Source: CAXBNB01 sp040222275
GTDB taxonomy: Bacteria; Bacteroidota; Bacteroidia; Cytophagales; Cyclobacteriaceae
Assembly (NCBI GenBank): GCA_040222275.1
Contig: JAVKDJ010000002.1
Coordinates: forward strand, 467,985 to 531,984
DNA length: 64,000 nucleotides
Reading direction: 5' to 3'
How positions within the stretch are numbered: position 1 is the first letter of the stretch; each line of letters opens with the position of its first letter. Of the stretch, positions 53,089-62,575 are shown one piece after another. Position numbers and translations under genes: made by a program. Below the pieces are notes generated by a model. It searched no databases, was not told where the DNA came from, and saw only the letters and a program-made list of their open reading frames with translations.

Positions 53089-53643
53089 TTATTCAAAATT
53101 GTTTGGAGTTGAGTCGAGGCTCAACAAGTTTTTATCTTTGTCTGATACAATAATTTCTCTGAAGTCCAATTCCCAGGATATTCCCAGGTTGGAGTCGTTG
53201 TAACTAATCCCACTATCATGCTCGGGGGAGTAGGGGTTGTCAATCGCGTAGAAAATTTCGGCTTCATCCGACAATACCAAAAAGCCATGGGCAAACCCTT
53301 TAGGGATGTACAATTGGTTCTTCTTTTCCTCATTTAAGATGACAGAATAGCTTTGCCCATAAGTTCTGGAATTTTTCCTGACATCTACTATTACATCCTG
53401 TATTTCCCCTTTCACCACTGCCACCAGCTTGGATTGTGCCATCGGGTTCAGTTGATAATGCAAACCCCTCAATACACCCTTTGTCGATCTGGAATAATTG
53501 AATTGAACAGTCTTGAATTCAATATTGGTAAGGGCCTTGAACCTTTCCTGATTGAACCATTCGAAAAAAAATCCCCGGTTGTCATGAAACAATTGTGGTT
53601 CTAAGTAAAAAGCCCCATCCAGGTCAAGTGGTTTTATCATCAT
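53089..53643 (-). CDS. rfbC: dTDP-4-dehydrorhamnose 3,5-epimerase
   Basis: The 184-residue cupin-type protein has the family blocks HDNRGFFFEWFNQERF, STKGVLRGLHYQ (catalytic His region) and YIPKGFAHGFLVLSD. It epimerises dTDP-4-keto-6-deoxyglucose in rhamnose synthesis. The start overlaps the rfbA stop by four bases. Neither rfbB nor rfbD is next to it. Confidence 0.95.
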   Translation of the reverse strand: MMIKPLDLDGAFYLEPQLFHDNRGFFFEWFNQERFKALTNIEFKTVQFNYSRSTKGVLRGLHYQLNPMAQSKLVAVVKGEIQDVIVDVRKNSRTYGQSYSVILNEEKKNQLYIPKGFAHGFLVLSDEAEIFYAIDNPYSPEHDSGISYNDSNLGISWELDFREIIVSDKDKNLLSLDSTPNNFE

Positions 53644-54503
53644 AGCTTCAAGAGGTTTAACAGGTAGTGGCCATATCCACTTTTTTTCAGTGGGTCTGCC
53701 AGTGCTCTTAGTTGATCGGCATCAATATATCCCATTTTATAACTTATTTCTTCAATGCAGCCTATTTTCAATCCCTGTCTTTCTTCAATGGCCTGAACGA
53801 AAGACCCGGCCTGCATGAGCGAAGCAAAAGTACCGGTATCCAACCAGGCCGTGCCTCTGTCCAGCACTGAAACCTGTAGTTTCCCCTGCTCCATATATCG
53901 GCGGTTGACATCAGTGATCTCCAACTCTCCACGTTTACTGGGTTTGAGGTTTTTTGCGATTTCTACCACCTGGTTGTCATAAAAGTACAATCCTGGCACT
54001 GCATAGTTCGATTTTGGGTTCTTGGGCTTTTCCTCAATTGAGATGGCTTTTTTGTCCTGATCAAACTCCACCACTCCATATCTTTCAGGATCATTGACAT
54101 GGTAGGCGAAAACATACCCACCATCCGGGTCATTGCAGGCCTGTAGCTTTTTAGAAAAACCTGAGGCGTAGAATATATTGTCACCAAGGACCAGACAAAC
54201 TTTTTCTTTTCCTATGAATTGTTCTCCTATTATAAACGCTTGTGCAAGGCCTTCAGGGTTTTCCTGCACTTCGTAAGAGAATGCACAGCCGTATTTTTTC
54301 CCATCCCCAAGTAGTTGCTGGAAAAGGGGGAGATCACGAGGAGTTGATATAATCAGGATTTCCCTTATACCAGATAGCATGAGTACAGAAAGGGGATAAT
54401 AGATCATAGGTTTGTCGAAGACTGGCAGCATCTGCTTGCTCACTACTGATGTCAGCGGATGTAGCCTTGTTCCCGAACCTCCAGCTAATATTATTCCTTT
54501 CAT
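53640..54503 (-). CDS. rfbA: glucose-1-phosphate thymidylyltransferase
   Basis: The 287-residue product has the loop ILAGGSGTRLHPLT, then VSKQMLPVFDKPMIYYPL and the metal-binding block LVLGDNIFYASG. It makes dTDP-glucose. Length and motifs are normal. The gene overlaps rfbC by four bases, and both sit in the five-gene operon read from 55550 downward. Confidence 0.97.
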   Translation of the reverse strand: MKGIILAGGSGTRLHPLTSVVSKQMLPVFDKPMIYYPLSVLMLSGIREILIISTPRDLPLFQQLLGDGKKYGCAFSYEVQENPEGLAQAFIIGEQFIGKEKVCLVLGDNIFYASGFSKKLQACNDPDGGYVFAYHVNDPERYGVVEFDQDKKAISIEEKPKNPKSNYAVPGLYFYDNQVVEIAKNLKPSKRGELEITDVNRRYMEQGKLQVSVLDRGTAWLDTGTFASLMQAGSFVQAIEERQGLKIGCIEEISYKMGYIDADQLRALADPLKKSGYGHYLLNLLKL

Positions 54504-54527
54504 AAGCCCAATTTTAGGTCTATTTTT

Positions 54528-55550
54528 TCAGACATTGTAGTATTTCCTGTACCAATCTACAAATTGACCTATTCCATATTCCAAAGTAGTGTTGGGTTTG
54601 TACCCTACATCTTTCATCAGGTCGTCCACATTGGCATAGGTTCTGGGTACATCCCCTTTTTGGATGGGCAAATAATTTTTAATGGCTTTTTTTCCGAGGC
54701 AGTTTTCTATGGTTTCTATGAAGTGGGCCAGTTCTACCGGATTGTTGTTGCCTATATTGTATATTTTGTAGGGTGCAAAACTGGATGCCGGATCGGGATT
54801 ATCGCCCGACCAGTCGGCATTGGGTTTTGCCGGAGATTTTATCAACCTTACAATACCCTCAACAATATCTTCCACATAGGTGAAATCCCTTAACATCTTG
54901 CCATTGTTGAATACGTCTATCGGCCTGTCTTCCAGGATTGCTTTGGTAAATAAAAACAAAGCCATATCAGGTCTGCCATAAGGCCCATACGCTGTGAAAA
55001 ACCTCAGGCCTGTAGTGGGAAGCTTGAAAAGGGCAGAATATGTATGTGCTATCAGCTCGTTGGATTTTTTGGTTGCGGCATACAGCGAAATCGGATGGTC
55101 AACATTGTCATGCACGGAAAAAGGCATGCTCGTATTGGCACCATATACCGAGCTGGACGAAGCGAATATCAAGTGGCCTGAATTGTAATGGCGACAGTTT
55201 TCTATCAGGTTTACAAAGCCATTCACGTTGGAATCCAGATAAGCTTTCGGGTTTTCCAGGGAATAGCGTACCCCAGCTTGAGCTGCGAGGTTGATTACGG
55301 TATCAAACCGGGCAGGATCAAATATTTTTTCCAGTTTATCGGATTCATTCAGGTCCAGTTTGTGAAAATTGAAATTTTCTGTTTTTTCCAGAATACTCAG
55401 CCTGTCTTTTTTGAGCTGGACGTCATAATAGTCATTGAGGCTGTCGATACCCGTTACCTGATAACCCAATGAACACAGTTTTTTTGAAAGGTGAAACCCA
55501 ATAAACCCGGCAGCCCCGGTCACCAAGATATTTCCGCTTTCTGAAGGCAT
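54528..55550 (-). CDS. UDP-glucuronate 4-epimerase-type SDR
   Basis: The 340-residue extended SDR has TGAAGFIGFHL, the CapI-like block IDSLNDYYDVQLKKDRL, the serine region FASSSSVYG and the catalytic YAATKKSNE. DYYDV and the AAQAGVRYSL block are typical of UDP-glucuronate 4-epimerases that make UDP-galacturonate for capsule or LPS. It is the first gene of the operon. The divergent ccmB starts about 120 bases away. Confidence 0.88.
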   Translation of the reverse strand: MPSESGNILVTGAAGFIGFHLSKKLCSLGYQVTGIDSLNDYYDVQLKKDRLSILEKTENFNFHKLDLNESDKLEKIFDPARFDTVINLAAQAGVRYSLENPKAYLDSNVNGFVNLIENCRHYNSGHLIFASSSSVYGANTSMPFSVHDNVDHPISLYAATKKSNELIAHTYSALFKLPTTGLRFFTAYGPYGRPDMALFLFTKAILEDRPIDVFNNGKMLRDFTYVEDIVEGIVRLIKSPAKPNADWSGDNPDPASSFAPYKIYNIGNNNPVELAHFIETIENCLGKKAIKNYLPIQKGDVPRTYANVDDLMKDVGYKPNTTLEYGIGQFVDWYRKYYNV

Positions 55551-55647
55551 ATTTCTAGATAAAATTAAGCTGCAATGCTAAGCCTTATTGGGCATTTATG
55601 CAAAGTATAATTTATTGTTAAATCGTTAATTTAAGTGGATAATGCTC

Positions 55648-55655
55648 TAAATTTG
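55648..55655 (+). promoter_or_regulatory. -7 box TAAATTTG of the ccm operon
   Basis: This exact TAnnTTTG match ends 12 bases before ATG 55668. It falls inside the longer frame opened by a GTG at 55635, so it supports ATG 55668 as the real ccmB start. Confidence 0.5.
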
Positions 55656-55667
55656 CGGTTCGAAACC

Positions 55668-56336
55668 ATGGTGGTAAAAGAGGTAAAATCGTTGTTCTAT
55701 AAAGAACTTATGCTGGAATGGAGGCAGAAGTATGCCCTCAATGGCATTTTGCTGTACACATTTTCCACCATTTTCATTTGCTACCTGAGTTTTAATATCA
55801 AAAACACAGGCATAAGCCACCTGACCTGGAACGCGTTGTTTTGGATCATCATGTTGTTTTCTGCAACCAGTGCTATAGCGAAGAGTTTTGTTCAGGAGAA
55901 CCAAAACAGGATGTTGTACTATTATACACTGGCCAGCCCGCAGGCTATTATTTTGTCCAAAATTGTGTACAACATGCTGCTGATGTGGGTGCTTTCGCTA
56001 CTGGCTATAGTGGTATTTAGTGTTGTATTGGGTTACCCCATTGATGACCATGGGTTGTTCTTTATCAATTTGATATTGGGATCACTTGGGCTTTCGACCA
56101 CTTTGACCATGATTTCTGGGATAGCTTCGAAGGCAGGAAACAACGGGATTCTCATGGCCATTTTGTCTTTTCCAGTGATTATTCCCGTGATCCTTATGGT
56201 TATTAAGATTTCTAAAAATGCTATAGATGGTATCGATCGGGGAGAAAGCCTGGATGAGATCATTACATTATGTGCAATTAATTTAATCGTGGGAACTTTG
56301 GCTTATTTATTGTTCCCGTATTTATGGAGAAGCTGA
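55668..56336 (+). CDS. ccmB: haem exporter subunit CcmB
   Basis: The 222-residue product from ATG 55668 has six membrane helices and the CcmB N-terminal block FYKELMLEWRQKYALNGILL. It is the membrane subunit of the CcmAB ABC transporter of cytochrome c maturation. CcmA, the ATPase, is not next to it. It opens the operon ccmB-ccmC-ccmD-ccmE-ccmF, each gene abutting or overlapping the next. Confidence 0.9.
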   Translation: MVVKEVKSLFYKELMLEWRQKYALNGILLYTFSTIFICYLSFNIKNTGISHLTWNALFWIIMLFSATSAIAKSFVQENQNRMLYYYTLASPQAIILSKIVYNMLLMWVLSLLAIVVFSVVLGYPIDDHGLFFINLILGSLGLSTTLTMISGIASKAGNNGILMAILSFPVIIPVILMVIKISKNAIDGIDRGESLDEIITLCAINLIVGTLAYLLFPYLWRS

Positions 56337-56337
56337 T

Positions 56338-57015
56338 ATGAGTGATATAAAAAAATCATGGTGGAAATGGTTGGCAATCGGTTTGGTTGCCTATACCATA
56401 GTTGGGGGCATGTTGCTGGAGGTACCAAGGCTGGTTATTTTAAACGAAAGTATCAGAAATCTGTATTTTCATGTAACCATGTGGTTTGGAATGATCGTTT
56501 TATTGACAGCCTCAATGGTTTATTCCATCAGATACTTATCTAAGCAGGACATGTCGCTTGATATTAAAGCTGTGGAATTTGCCAATGCCGGGGTATTGTT
56601 TGGTTTGCTTGGCATGACTACTGGTATGCTGTGGGCTACCTACACCTGGGGCGAACCCTGGAGTGGAGATCCAAAGCAGAACTCATCGGCTATAGCCTTG
56701 CTTATTTATATGGCCTATTTGGTATTGAGAAATTCTCTGAACGATGAACAACAAAGGGCAAGGATATCTGCGGTGTACAACATATTTGCTTTTGCAGCCA
56801 TGATCCCGTTGCTGTTCATTCTGCCCCGTTTGGCAGATTCTTCTCTGCATCCTGGGAATGGGGGCAATCCCGGGTTCAATTATTACGACCTGGACAATAA
56901 ACTGAGAATGGTTTTTTATCCGGCTGTGATAGGCTGGACATTGCTGGGGGTATGGGTGGCCTCTTTGCGAGTGAGAATAAAAGAAGTATCCTTAAAACTG
57001 ATAGATAATAGATGA
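56338..57015 (+). CDS. ccmC: haem-handling protein CcmC/CcsA family
   Basis: The 225-residue product has six membrane helices. The tryptophan-rich haem-binding loop of the family reads TYTWGEPWSGDPKQNSSAIA, and flanking histidines are present (FHVTMWFG and ADSSLHPGNG). CcmC transfers haem to CcmE. It starts two bases after ccmB, and its stop overlaps ccmD by four bases. Confidence 0.92.
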   Translation: MSDIKKSWWKWLAIGLVAYTIVGGMLLEVPRLVILNESIRNLYFHVTMWFGMIVLLTASMVYSIRYLSKQDMSLDIKAVEFANAGVLFGLLGMTTGMLWATYTWGEPWSGDPKQNSSAIALLIYMAYLVLRNSLNDEQQRARISAVYNIFAFAAMIPLLFILPRLADSSLHPGNGGNPGFNYYDLDNKLRMVFYPAVIGWTLLGVWVASLRVRIKEVSLKLIDNR

Positions 57016-57266
57016 AGAAGTTATTGATCCTGGCTTGCTTGTTGGTTTCCCTGCAATTGTCGGCCCAAACTGAAAAGTACGAAATCACAGATTCGGATTA
57101 CTCTAATAAAAAAGTAGAAATGGCCGATGAAATGAGATCAAACGGCAAAATATACGTAGTAGTGGGGGTGATATTCCTCATTTTTGTAGGCATATCGTAT
57201 TATCTGTATAGAATAGACAAAAAGGTGTCTAAGTTGGAAAAAGAAATCAAAACACCTAAGGAATAA
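57012..57266 (+). CDS. ccmD: CcmD family protein
   Basis: The 84-residue product has a signal-like N terminus (about residues 1-19, ending SAQ) and one membrane helix (about 49-67), followed by a charged tail KKVSKLEKEIK. Size, topology and place between ccmC and ccmE identify it as the CcmD subunit that helps release holo-CcmE. The extra cleavable-looking segment makes it longer than proteobacterial CcmD. Confidence 0.8.
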   Translation: MKKLLILACLLVSLQLSAQTEKYEITDSDYSNKKVEMADEMRSNGKIYVVVGVIFLIFVGISYYLYRIDKKVSKLEKEIKTPKE

Positions 57267-57279
57267 TTAAGTTGGAGCT

Positions 57280-57690
57280 ATGAAAAAATCACACATTTTT
57301 GGCATAATCATAATAGGAGTGGCCATTATGATCATCGTATCAACAGCCGGGGACGCAAGCACCTATGTGTCATTTGGTGAGGCCAAGGAATTCTCCCAGA
57401 ATGGGGACGACAAAAAAATACACGTAGTGGGCACATTGAAAAAAGACAATCAGGGAGAGGTTGTGGGATTGCAAACCAGCCCGGATATGTTGTCATTTTC
57501 ATTTCAAATGATCGACCATGACGGATTGGAGCAGCAAGTAGTATTCAATGAACCCATGCCTGCCGATTTCTTAAGATCGGAACAGGTAGTAGTAGTGGGC
57601 TCTTACAATAAAGACCTTTTTGTAGCGAGCAAAATCCTAATGAAATGCCCTTCCAAGTACCAGGATGAAACCGTAGAATTCAGTAGTTAA
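57280..57690 (+). CDS. ccmE: cytochrome c maturation protein CcmE, CxxxY type
   Basis: The 136-residue haem chaperone has a membrane anchor at residues 6-22 and the OB-fold body (VVGTLKKDNQGEVVG, VVVVGSYNKDLFVASKILMK). In most CcmE proteins haem binds covalently to His in an HxxxY motif. Here the motif is C-P-S-K-Y, Cys123 to Tyr127, the CxxxY variant known from archaea and some anaerobes. Spacing to ccmF is zero. Confidence 0.92.
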   Translation: MKKSHIFGIIIIGVAIMIIVSTAGDASTYVSFGEAKEFSQNGDDKKIHVVGTLKKDNQGEVVGLQTSPDMLSFSFQMIDHDGLEQQVVFNEPMPADFLRSEQVVVVGSYNKDLFVASKILMKCPSKYQDETVEFSS

Positions 57691-60225
57691 ATGATACATA
57701 CTTTTGTTGGCAACTTAGGCCACTTTCTAATAATAGCGTCATTCGTTACAGCTTTGGTGGCTACTTATGGCTATGTGAAATCGGTTTATGCCACAGAGCT
57801 TACCGAAAAATCTTCCTGGGCAAGATATGCCCGTCTGGTATTTATTGCCCATAGTATATTGGTGGTGGGTATTGTGGGCACCCTTTTTTATATCATCCAC
57901 AATCACTATTTCGAATACCATTACGCCTATAGCCACACATCCTCGATTCTGCCGGTGTACTATCAAATTTCGAGCTTCTGGGAGGGCCAGGAAGGTTCTT
58001 TTCTTCTCTGGATTTTTTGGAACGTTATACTTGGGCTAGTTCTTATCAAAACCAACAAAAACTGGGAAGCCCCGATAATGGCTGTCTTTGCTTTGGTTCA
58101 GGGCTTTTTGGTTTCGATGATTTTGGGCTCTGTACTTTTCAACGTTAAGATCGGAAGCTCACCATTTCTTTTGCTCAGGGATGTAATAGATGCTCCAATA
58201 TTTAAAACAGACCCGAATTTTGTGCCTGCTGATGGTACAGGACTGAACCCATTGTTACAAAATTATTGGATGGTAATACACCCTCCTACCTTGTTTTTGG
58301 GGTTTGCTACTACGTTGGTTCCATTCGCATATTGTATTGCCGGGCTCTGGCTGGGAAAATTCAGGGAATGGGTGCGGCCGGCATTGCCCTGGGCTTTATT
58401 TTCCGGAGTAGTTCTTGGGGTTGGAATACTGATGGGAGGCTACTGGGCGTACGAAACACTGAATTTCGGCGGCTACTGGAACTGGGATCCTGTGGAAAAT
58501 GCGGTGTATGTGCCGTGGATCGTATTGATAGCAGCCATCCACACCATGATCGCTTTCAAGAAAAGCAACAACGCTTTGAAGACGGCTATCATCCTGGTGA
58601 TATCCACATTCATACTTATACTCTACTCTACATTTTTGACCAGAAGTGGTATCCTGGGGGATTCTTCAGTTCACTCTTTTACTGACCTGGGGCTGTCCGG
58701 GCAGTTGCTTATTTACCTGCTTGCCTTCATAGGATTATCCGTTTGGTTGGCCGCCAGGTCATGGAAGCACCTACCCTCCGAAAATGAAGAAACTTCCACC
58801 TATTCGCGGGAATTTTGGATATTTATGGGAGCGGCCGTATTGTGCCTGATGGGCTTTCAAGTGATCATACCTACTTCAATGCCGGTTTACAATGCCATAT
58901 TGGAGATTTTTGGCATAGAATCCAATCTGGCACCACCAGTTGATGCCATTGGTTTTTACACCCAATTTCAATTGTGGTTTTCTATCCTCCTCGCAATTTT
59001 GTCAGGCACTGGCCAGTTTTTTTGGTGGAAAAAAATGGACAAAAAAGCCCTCAAAGATGAGCTGCTACTTCCAATAGTGATAGCCTTGATAGCTTCTGCT
59101 GTTATTATAATGGTAGCTAAAATCACTTTTGTGCCATATATGCTCCTGCTTACTGCCGGGCTATATTCTATTGTAGCCAATGGTAAGATATTGTTTAGGA
59201 TGCTCAAGTCTAATTATAAGCTATCGGGAGGTGCCATTGCGCATATAGGAATAGCGATGATGCTGATAGGTATATTATTTTCTTCCGGGTATTCTAAAAT
59301 AATCTCTATCAACAACACCGGCCTGGTATGGCACAAAGACTTTCCCGATGAGATCAATCAAAAAAACCTGCTGCTTTTTTTGAATGAACCGAGGCAAATG
59401 GGAGATTATTCCCTCAACTATAAAGGCCTTCGCAAGTTGGTTGAAGGAGTACCGGGTTATGTCAAGTCGCATGAGCTGGAAGCCACTTCAAACCCAACAT
59501 TGGCAATAGCCAAAAGTGACATTACATTAGGGGATGTAACCTATTACAATTCTGGCGATACTGTGAAAGTCAAAAACCATGAGACCAGCTACTTCGAAAT
59601 AGACTATCAGAAGGCTAGCGGAAAATCTTTTAAGCTTTACCCCACTGTGCAGATCAATAAGCAAATGGAGATGACTGTTTATTCCCCCGATATTAGCCGT
59701 ACTGCGGGGATGGACTTGTACACCCACATCAGGACATTTCCAGACCCGGCACAGGAAACAGAGTGGAGTGAGACACAGGAAGAAAGCATCAGGATTGGGG
59801 AGACTTTTATAGTCAACGATTTTATAGCAGAGCTAAAGGAAGTAGAAAAAATTGACAGGGTAAGGGGTGTTGAGCTCACCAGGGAAGATGTGGCCGTGAA
59901 GGCAGTCATAGATATAAAAGGTAAGGACAAAGTTTACACCATAGAGCCAATATATGTGATCAAAGACAGAATGGCTGGGAGAATTCCTGATATTAGCCAT
60001 GAACTGGGCATAAAAATGTCGCTGCTGAATATCGACCCAAGGAGCGGGTCTTTCACGTTTGGCGTCAATACTACCCAAAAGGATTGGGTGATACTGGAAG
60101 CCGTTGAAAAGCCGCTAATTAATGTATTGTGGATCGGTACACTGATAATGGTTGCCGGATTCATAATGGCCATCCATCGCCGTTATACCGAATTCAGGAA
60201 AATGAGGGACAAGGAAGAACTTTAA
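57691..60225 (+). CDS. ccmF: haem lyase CcmF/CcsA family
   Basis: The 844-residue product is a polytopic membrane protein with the CcmF tryptophan-rich loop GGYWNWDPVENA, conserved flanking histidines (VIHPPTLFLG and AIHTMIAF) and a large periplasmic domain near the end (about 600-800). It attaches haem to apocytochrome c together with CcmH. Its start follows the ccmE stop directly. It is the last gene of the operon, and its stop overlaps a convergent gene by four bases. Confidence 0.95.
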   Translation: MIHTFVGNLGHFLIIASFVTALVATYGYVKSVYATELTEKSSWARYARLVFIAHSILVVGIVGTLFYIIHNHYFEYHYAYSHTSSILPVYYQISSFWEGQEGSFLLWIFWNVILGLVLIKTNKNWEAPIMAVFALVQGFLVSMILGSVLFNVKIGSSPFLLLRDVIDAPIFKTDPNFVPADGTGLNPLLQNYWMVIHPPTLFLGFATTLVPFAYCIAGLWLGKFREWVRPALPWALFSGVVLGVGILMGGYWAYETLNFGGYWNWDPVENAVYVPWIVLIAAIHTMIAFKKSNNALKTAIILVISTFILILYSTFLTRSGILGDSSVHSFTDLGLSGQLLIYLLAFIGLSVWLAARSWKHLPSENEETSTYSREFWIFMGAAVLCLMGFQVIIPTSMPVYNAILEIFGIESNLAPPVDAIGFYTQFQLWFSILLAILSGTGQFFWWKKMDKKALKDELLLPIVIALIASAVIIMVAKITFVPYMLLLTAGLYSIVANGKILFRMLKSNYKLSGGAIAHIGIAMMLIGILFSSGYSKIISINNTGLVWHKDFPDEINQKNLLLFLNEPRQMGDYSLNYKGLRKLVEGVPGYVKSHELEATSNPTLAIAKSDITLGDVTYYNSGDTVKVKNHETSYFEIDYQKASGKSFKLYPTVQINKQMEMTVYSPDISRTAGMDLYTHIRTFPDPAQETEWSETQEESIRIGETFIVNDFIAELKEVEKIDRVRGVELTREDVAVKAVIDIKGKDKVYTIEPIYVIKDRMAGRIPDISHELGIKMSLLNIDPRSGSFTFGVNTTQKDWVILEAVEKPLINVLWIGTLIMVAGFIMAIHRRYTEFRKMRDKEEL

Positions 60226-60635
60226 GATCTAAAATAAGTTTCGGTAGTGGAACAGCCGTCATCGTCCGAAAAGGTAATGGTGAGGTTGTCCCCATCCAGG
60301 GTAAAGGCTTGCCTGATGCAGTTGGCATTTGTTTCACAGAAAATTAGATCAGAACCAGATACCGTTGCGGTACCTTCGGAGGTGATGATATTGTCCTCTT
60401 CTCGTGAATCGACTTTTACATAAGTTTCATTTTCGTTGATCCTGAGGGAAATGCATGACAAATCGCAAGTGATGGTACCATTATCACCCTCATCCTCACA
60501 TCCTGTGATGACAATGCTCGACGAACTCCATACACCGACAACCCCATCTTTGGGATCAACGTCATCTTTTTTACAGCCTGAAGCCAATAGTACCAGCAAC
60601 ATAAGTGCGGATAGCGATGAAATGCAACTCTTCAT
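60222..60635 (-). CDS. small cysteine-rich lipoprotein, lipocalin-like
   Basis: The 137-residue product has a lipobox LLASGC. Its body opens VVGVWSSSSIVITG, a pattern typical of lipocalin-like Bacteroidota lipoproteins. Six cysteines besides the lipidated one (GCED, TCDLSC, FCET, NCI, DGC) suggest disulfides. No ligand is known. It overlaps the convergent ccmF stop by four bases. Confidence 0.7.
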   Translation of the reverse strand: MKSCISSLSALMLLVLLASGCKKDDVDPKDGVVGVWSSSSIVITGCEDEGDNGTITCDLSCISLRINENETYVKVDSREEDNIITSEGTATVSGSDLIFCETNANCIRQAFTLDGDNLTITFSDDDGCSTTETYFRS

Positions 60636-60769
60636 AATTCTACTTTTTATGATTTACTAACTCATGCAAGTTAATAAATATTGTTTTGCCGATTAAACTA
60701 TGACATGGAGGTTTTGATCGCAAGACACCCTCCGGGATTTGCCTTAATGATATTTGGTCGTGGAAATTT

Positions 60770-61924
60770 TTATTTGTCCTGTTGAAAGCGGCCCTTCAAT
60801 GTCATGATCCGATCATAAGATGCCCTGATCCGCTCAGTTGATATTTCACCCGATTCTACAAGTTTTAGGATTGTAGAATGGATTTGGGTAGGCGTCTTCC
60901 TTTCACTCTCTTCTACCATGTTGGCGAACATGAGCATGTCCACACCTGCTTCTATCGCCATTTTAATAGATTGCTCAAACCCATAATGATGACTAATGGC
61001 GTGCATTTGCATATCATCAGAAAAAACAACGCCATTATATCCCAACACCTTCCTTAGGATGTTGTTGACGATAAAGGGAGAGAGAGTGGCCGGCAATTTG
61101 CTTTCATCCAGATGCTCGTTCACAATGTGGGCAGTCATCACTGCATCCACAAGCCCTGAGTCGAGTAAAACCTTGTATGGCATCAGCTCCCTAAACTGCC
61201 AATATTGCGACACATCCGCTATGCCCAGGTGGGTGTCTGCATGGGAACTCCCATGTCCTGGGAAATGTTTGAGAACAGTCAATACGCCATGATCCCTATG
61301 TGTTTTTACAACCTGGGCAGCCTGTTGTGCCACTTTGTGTTCATCGGCCGAATAGCTCCTGCCCATAGCACCGATCACAGGGTTTTTGGGGTTTACGTTC
61401 ACATCCACATTGGGGGCAAGGTTTACGTTGATGCCCAGTTCAGACAAGAGGCCAGCCGTTTTGGCCGCATAAAAGGCTGTTGAATCCAGGTTGTTGAGTT
61501 CGCCAAGGTCCTGGGCATAGGCTGTTTTGGGGAAGCCATATTTAGGCTTAAGGCGGTTGACCCGCCCACCTTCTTCGTCAATGGTCACAAATAGTGGGAC
61601 TGCACTTCTGGCCTGCAAAGAATCTATGGTCCTTATCAATTGGTTTTTGGGGCTATTTCTGTTGATGTTTTTTTCAAAAAGCACCACCCCACCCAGATAG
61701 CCTTTTTCAATTTCTGCCAAAATCTTTTCTTCATCAGTGATGTAGGAAAAATCGCCTATTCCCGTGATGATCATTTGCCCAATCATAACATCCAAAGAAG
61801 GGGTTTCATGGTTCAGGGAATCCGCTAAAATCCGGCCTTCGGATTGGCTTTCATTTTGGCCAAACGATGGAATGAAAAGCAGGCCGGTCATTCCCACGAC
61901 AAGTAAATGTTTTAAATATTTCAT
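60770..61924 (-). CDS. glycoside hydrolase family 3, beta-N-acetylhexosaminidase-like
   Basis: The 384-residue product from ATG 61924 has a signal peptide (about residues 1-21). It carries the NagZ-type motif KHFPGHGSSHADTHLG (general acid His/Asp pair) and the nucleophile region VVFSDDMQMHA. FVTIDEEGGRV and MTAHIVN are further family blocks. It should cleave terminal GlcNAc, from peptidoglycan fragments or glycans, in the periplasm. An upstream in-frame extension lacks any signal and is not favoured. Confidence 0.9.
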   Translation of the reverse strand: MKYLKHLLVVGMTGLLFIPSFGQNESQSEGRILADSLNHETPSLDVMIGQMIITGIGDFSYITDEEKILAEIEKGYLGGVVLFEKNINRNSPKNQLIRTIDSLQARSAVPLFVTIDEEGGRVNRLKPKYGFPKTAYAQDLGELNNLDSTAFYAAKTAGLLSELGINVNLAPNVDVNVNPKNPVIGAMGRSYSADEHKVAQQAAQVVKTHRDHGVLTVLKHFPGHGSSHADTHLGIADVSQYWQFRELMPYKVLLDSGLVDAVMTAHIVNEHLDESKLPATLSPFIVNNILRKVLGYNGVVFSDDMQMHAISHHYGFEQSIKMAIEAGVDMLMFANMVEESERKTPTQIHSTILKLVESGEISTERIRASYDRIMTLKGRFQQDK

Positions 61925-62131
61925 AAGTGATTGAAATCGATTATTCAACGATGGTTTAATTTTCTGCTGGCGAAAAAACCATTCGTTTTCGGTTGCAAGA
62001 TAAATAGATAATAAGAATTGGATAGCCTGTTGTTTCTGGTCTGTCCTTAAAGTTGCCACCTATGGCCTGTTGGAAGAGGTTTTCATGCTCAAAAAAACAG
62101 ATCAGGCTGACATCATTTTCAAAATAAAGGG

Positions 62132-62139
62132 TAATTTTG
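62132..62139 (+). promoter_or_regulatory. -7 box TAATTTTG before gcvH
   Basis: This exact TAnnTTTG match lies about 48 bases before the gcvH ATG. No TTTG is found at -33. Confidence 0.4.
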
Positions 62140-62187
62140 GCCGCCTAAGCACTAAAGGCAAAATTTGAAACTTAACAAACTACAAAC

Positions 62188-62568
62188 ATGAACATACCTG
62201 AAGATTTATTATACACCGAAGATCATGAATGGGTAAGAATAGAAGGCGAGGAGGCTACCGTTGGCATCACAGCTTTTGCCCAGGGAGAATTGGGGGATAT
62301 AGTATATGTAGAAATAGAAACCGAAGGTGAAACCATAGCCAAAGGCGAATTATTCGGAACCATAGAAGCTGTGAAAACGGTATCCGACCTTTTTATGCCC
62401 ATGTCTGGAGAAGTGAAGGAGTTCAATGAAGAGCTTGAGTCTGAGCCTGAGATTGTTAATTCAGACCCCTATGGTGATGGATGGATGATAAAAATTGCTT
62501 TGTCGGACCTTTCAGAGAAGGATTCGCTTATCGATGCAGCTGCCTATAAGGAGTTGATAGGAAAATAA
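62188..62568 (+). CDS. gcvH: glycine cleavage system H protein
   Basis: The 126-residue product has the lipoyl-domain core EDHEWVRIEGEEATVG. The lipoylation lysine is in the block IEAVKTVSDLF (Lys63). It carries the aminomethyl group between GcvP and GcvT in glycine breakdown. Neither gcvP nor gcvT is adjacent. A VanZ-like gene follows after seven bases. Confidence 0.97.
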   Translation: MNIPEDLLYTEDHEWVRIEGEEATVGITAFAQGELGDIVYVEIETEGETIAKGELFGTIEAVKTVSDLFMPMSGEVKEFNEELESEPEIVNSDPYGDGWMIKIALSDLSEKDSLIDAAAYKELIGK

Positions 62569-62575
62569 CATTGGG

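Noticed and set aside
62041..62187. Considered a glycine riboswitch upstream of gcvH
   Set aside because: No glycine-aptamer core or tandem structure can be recognised in this leader.
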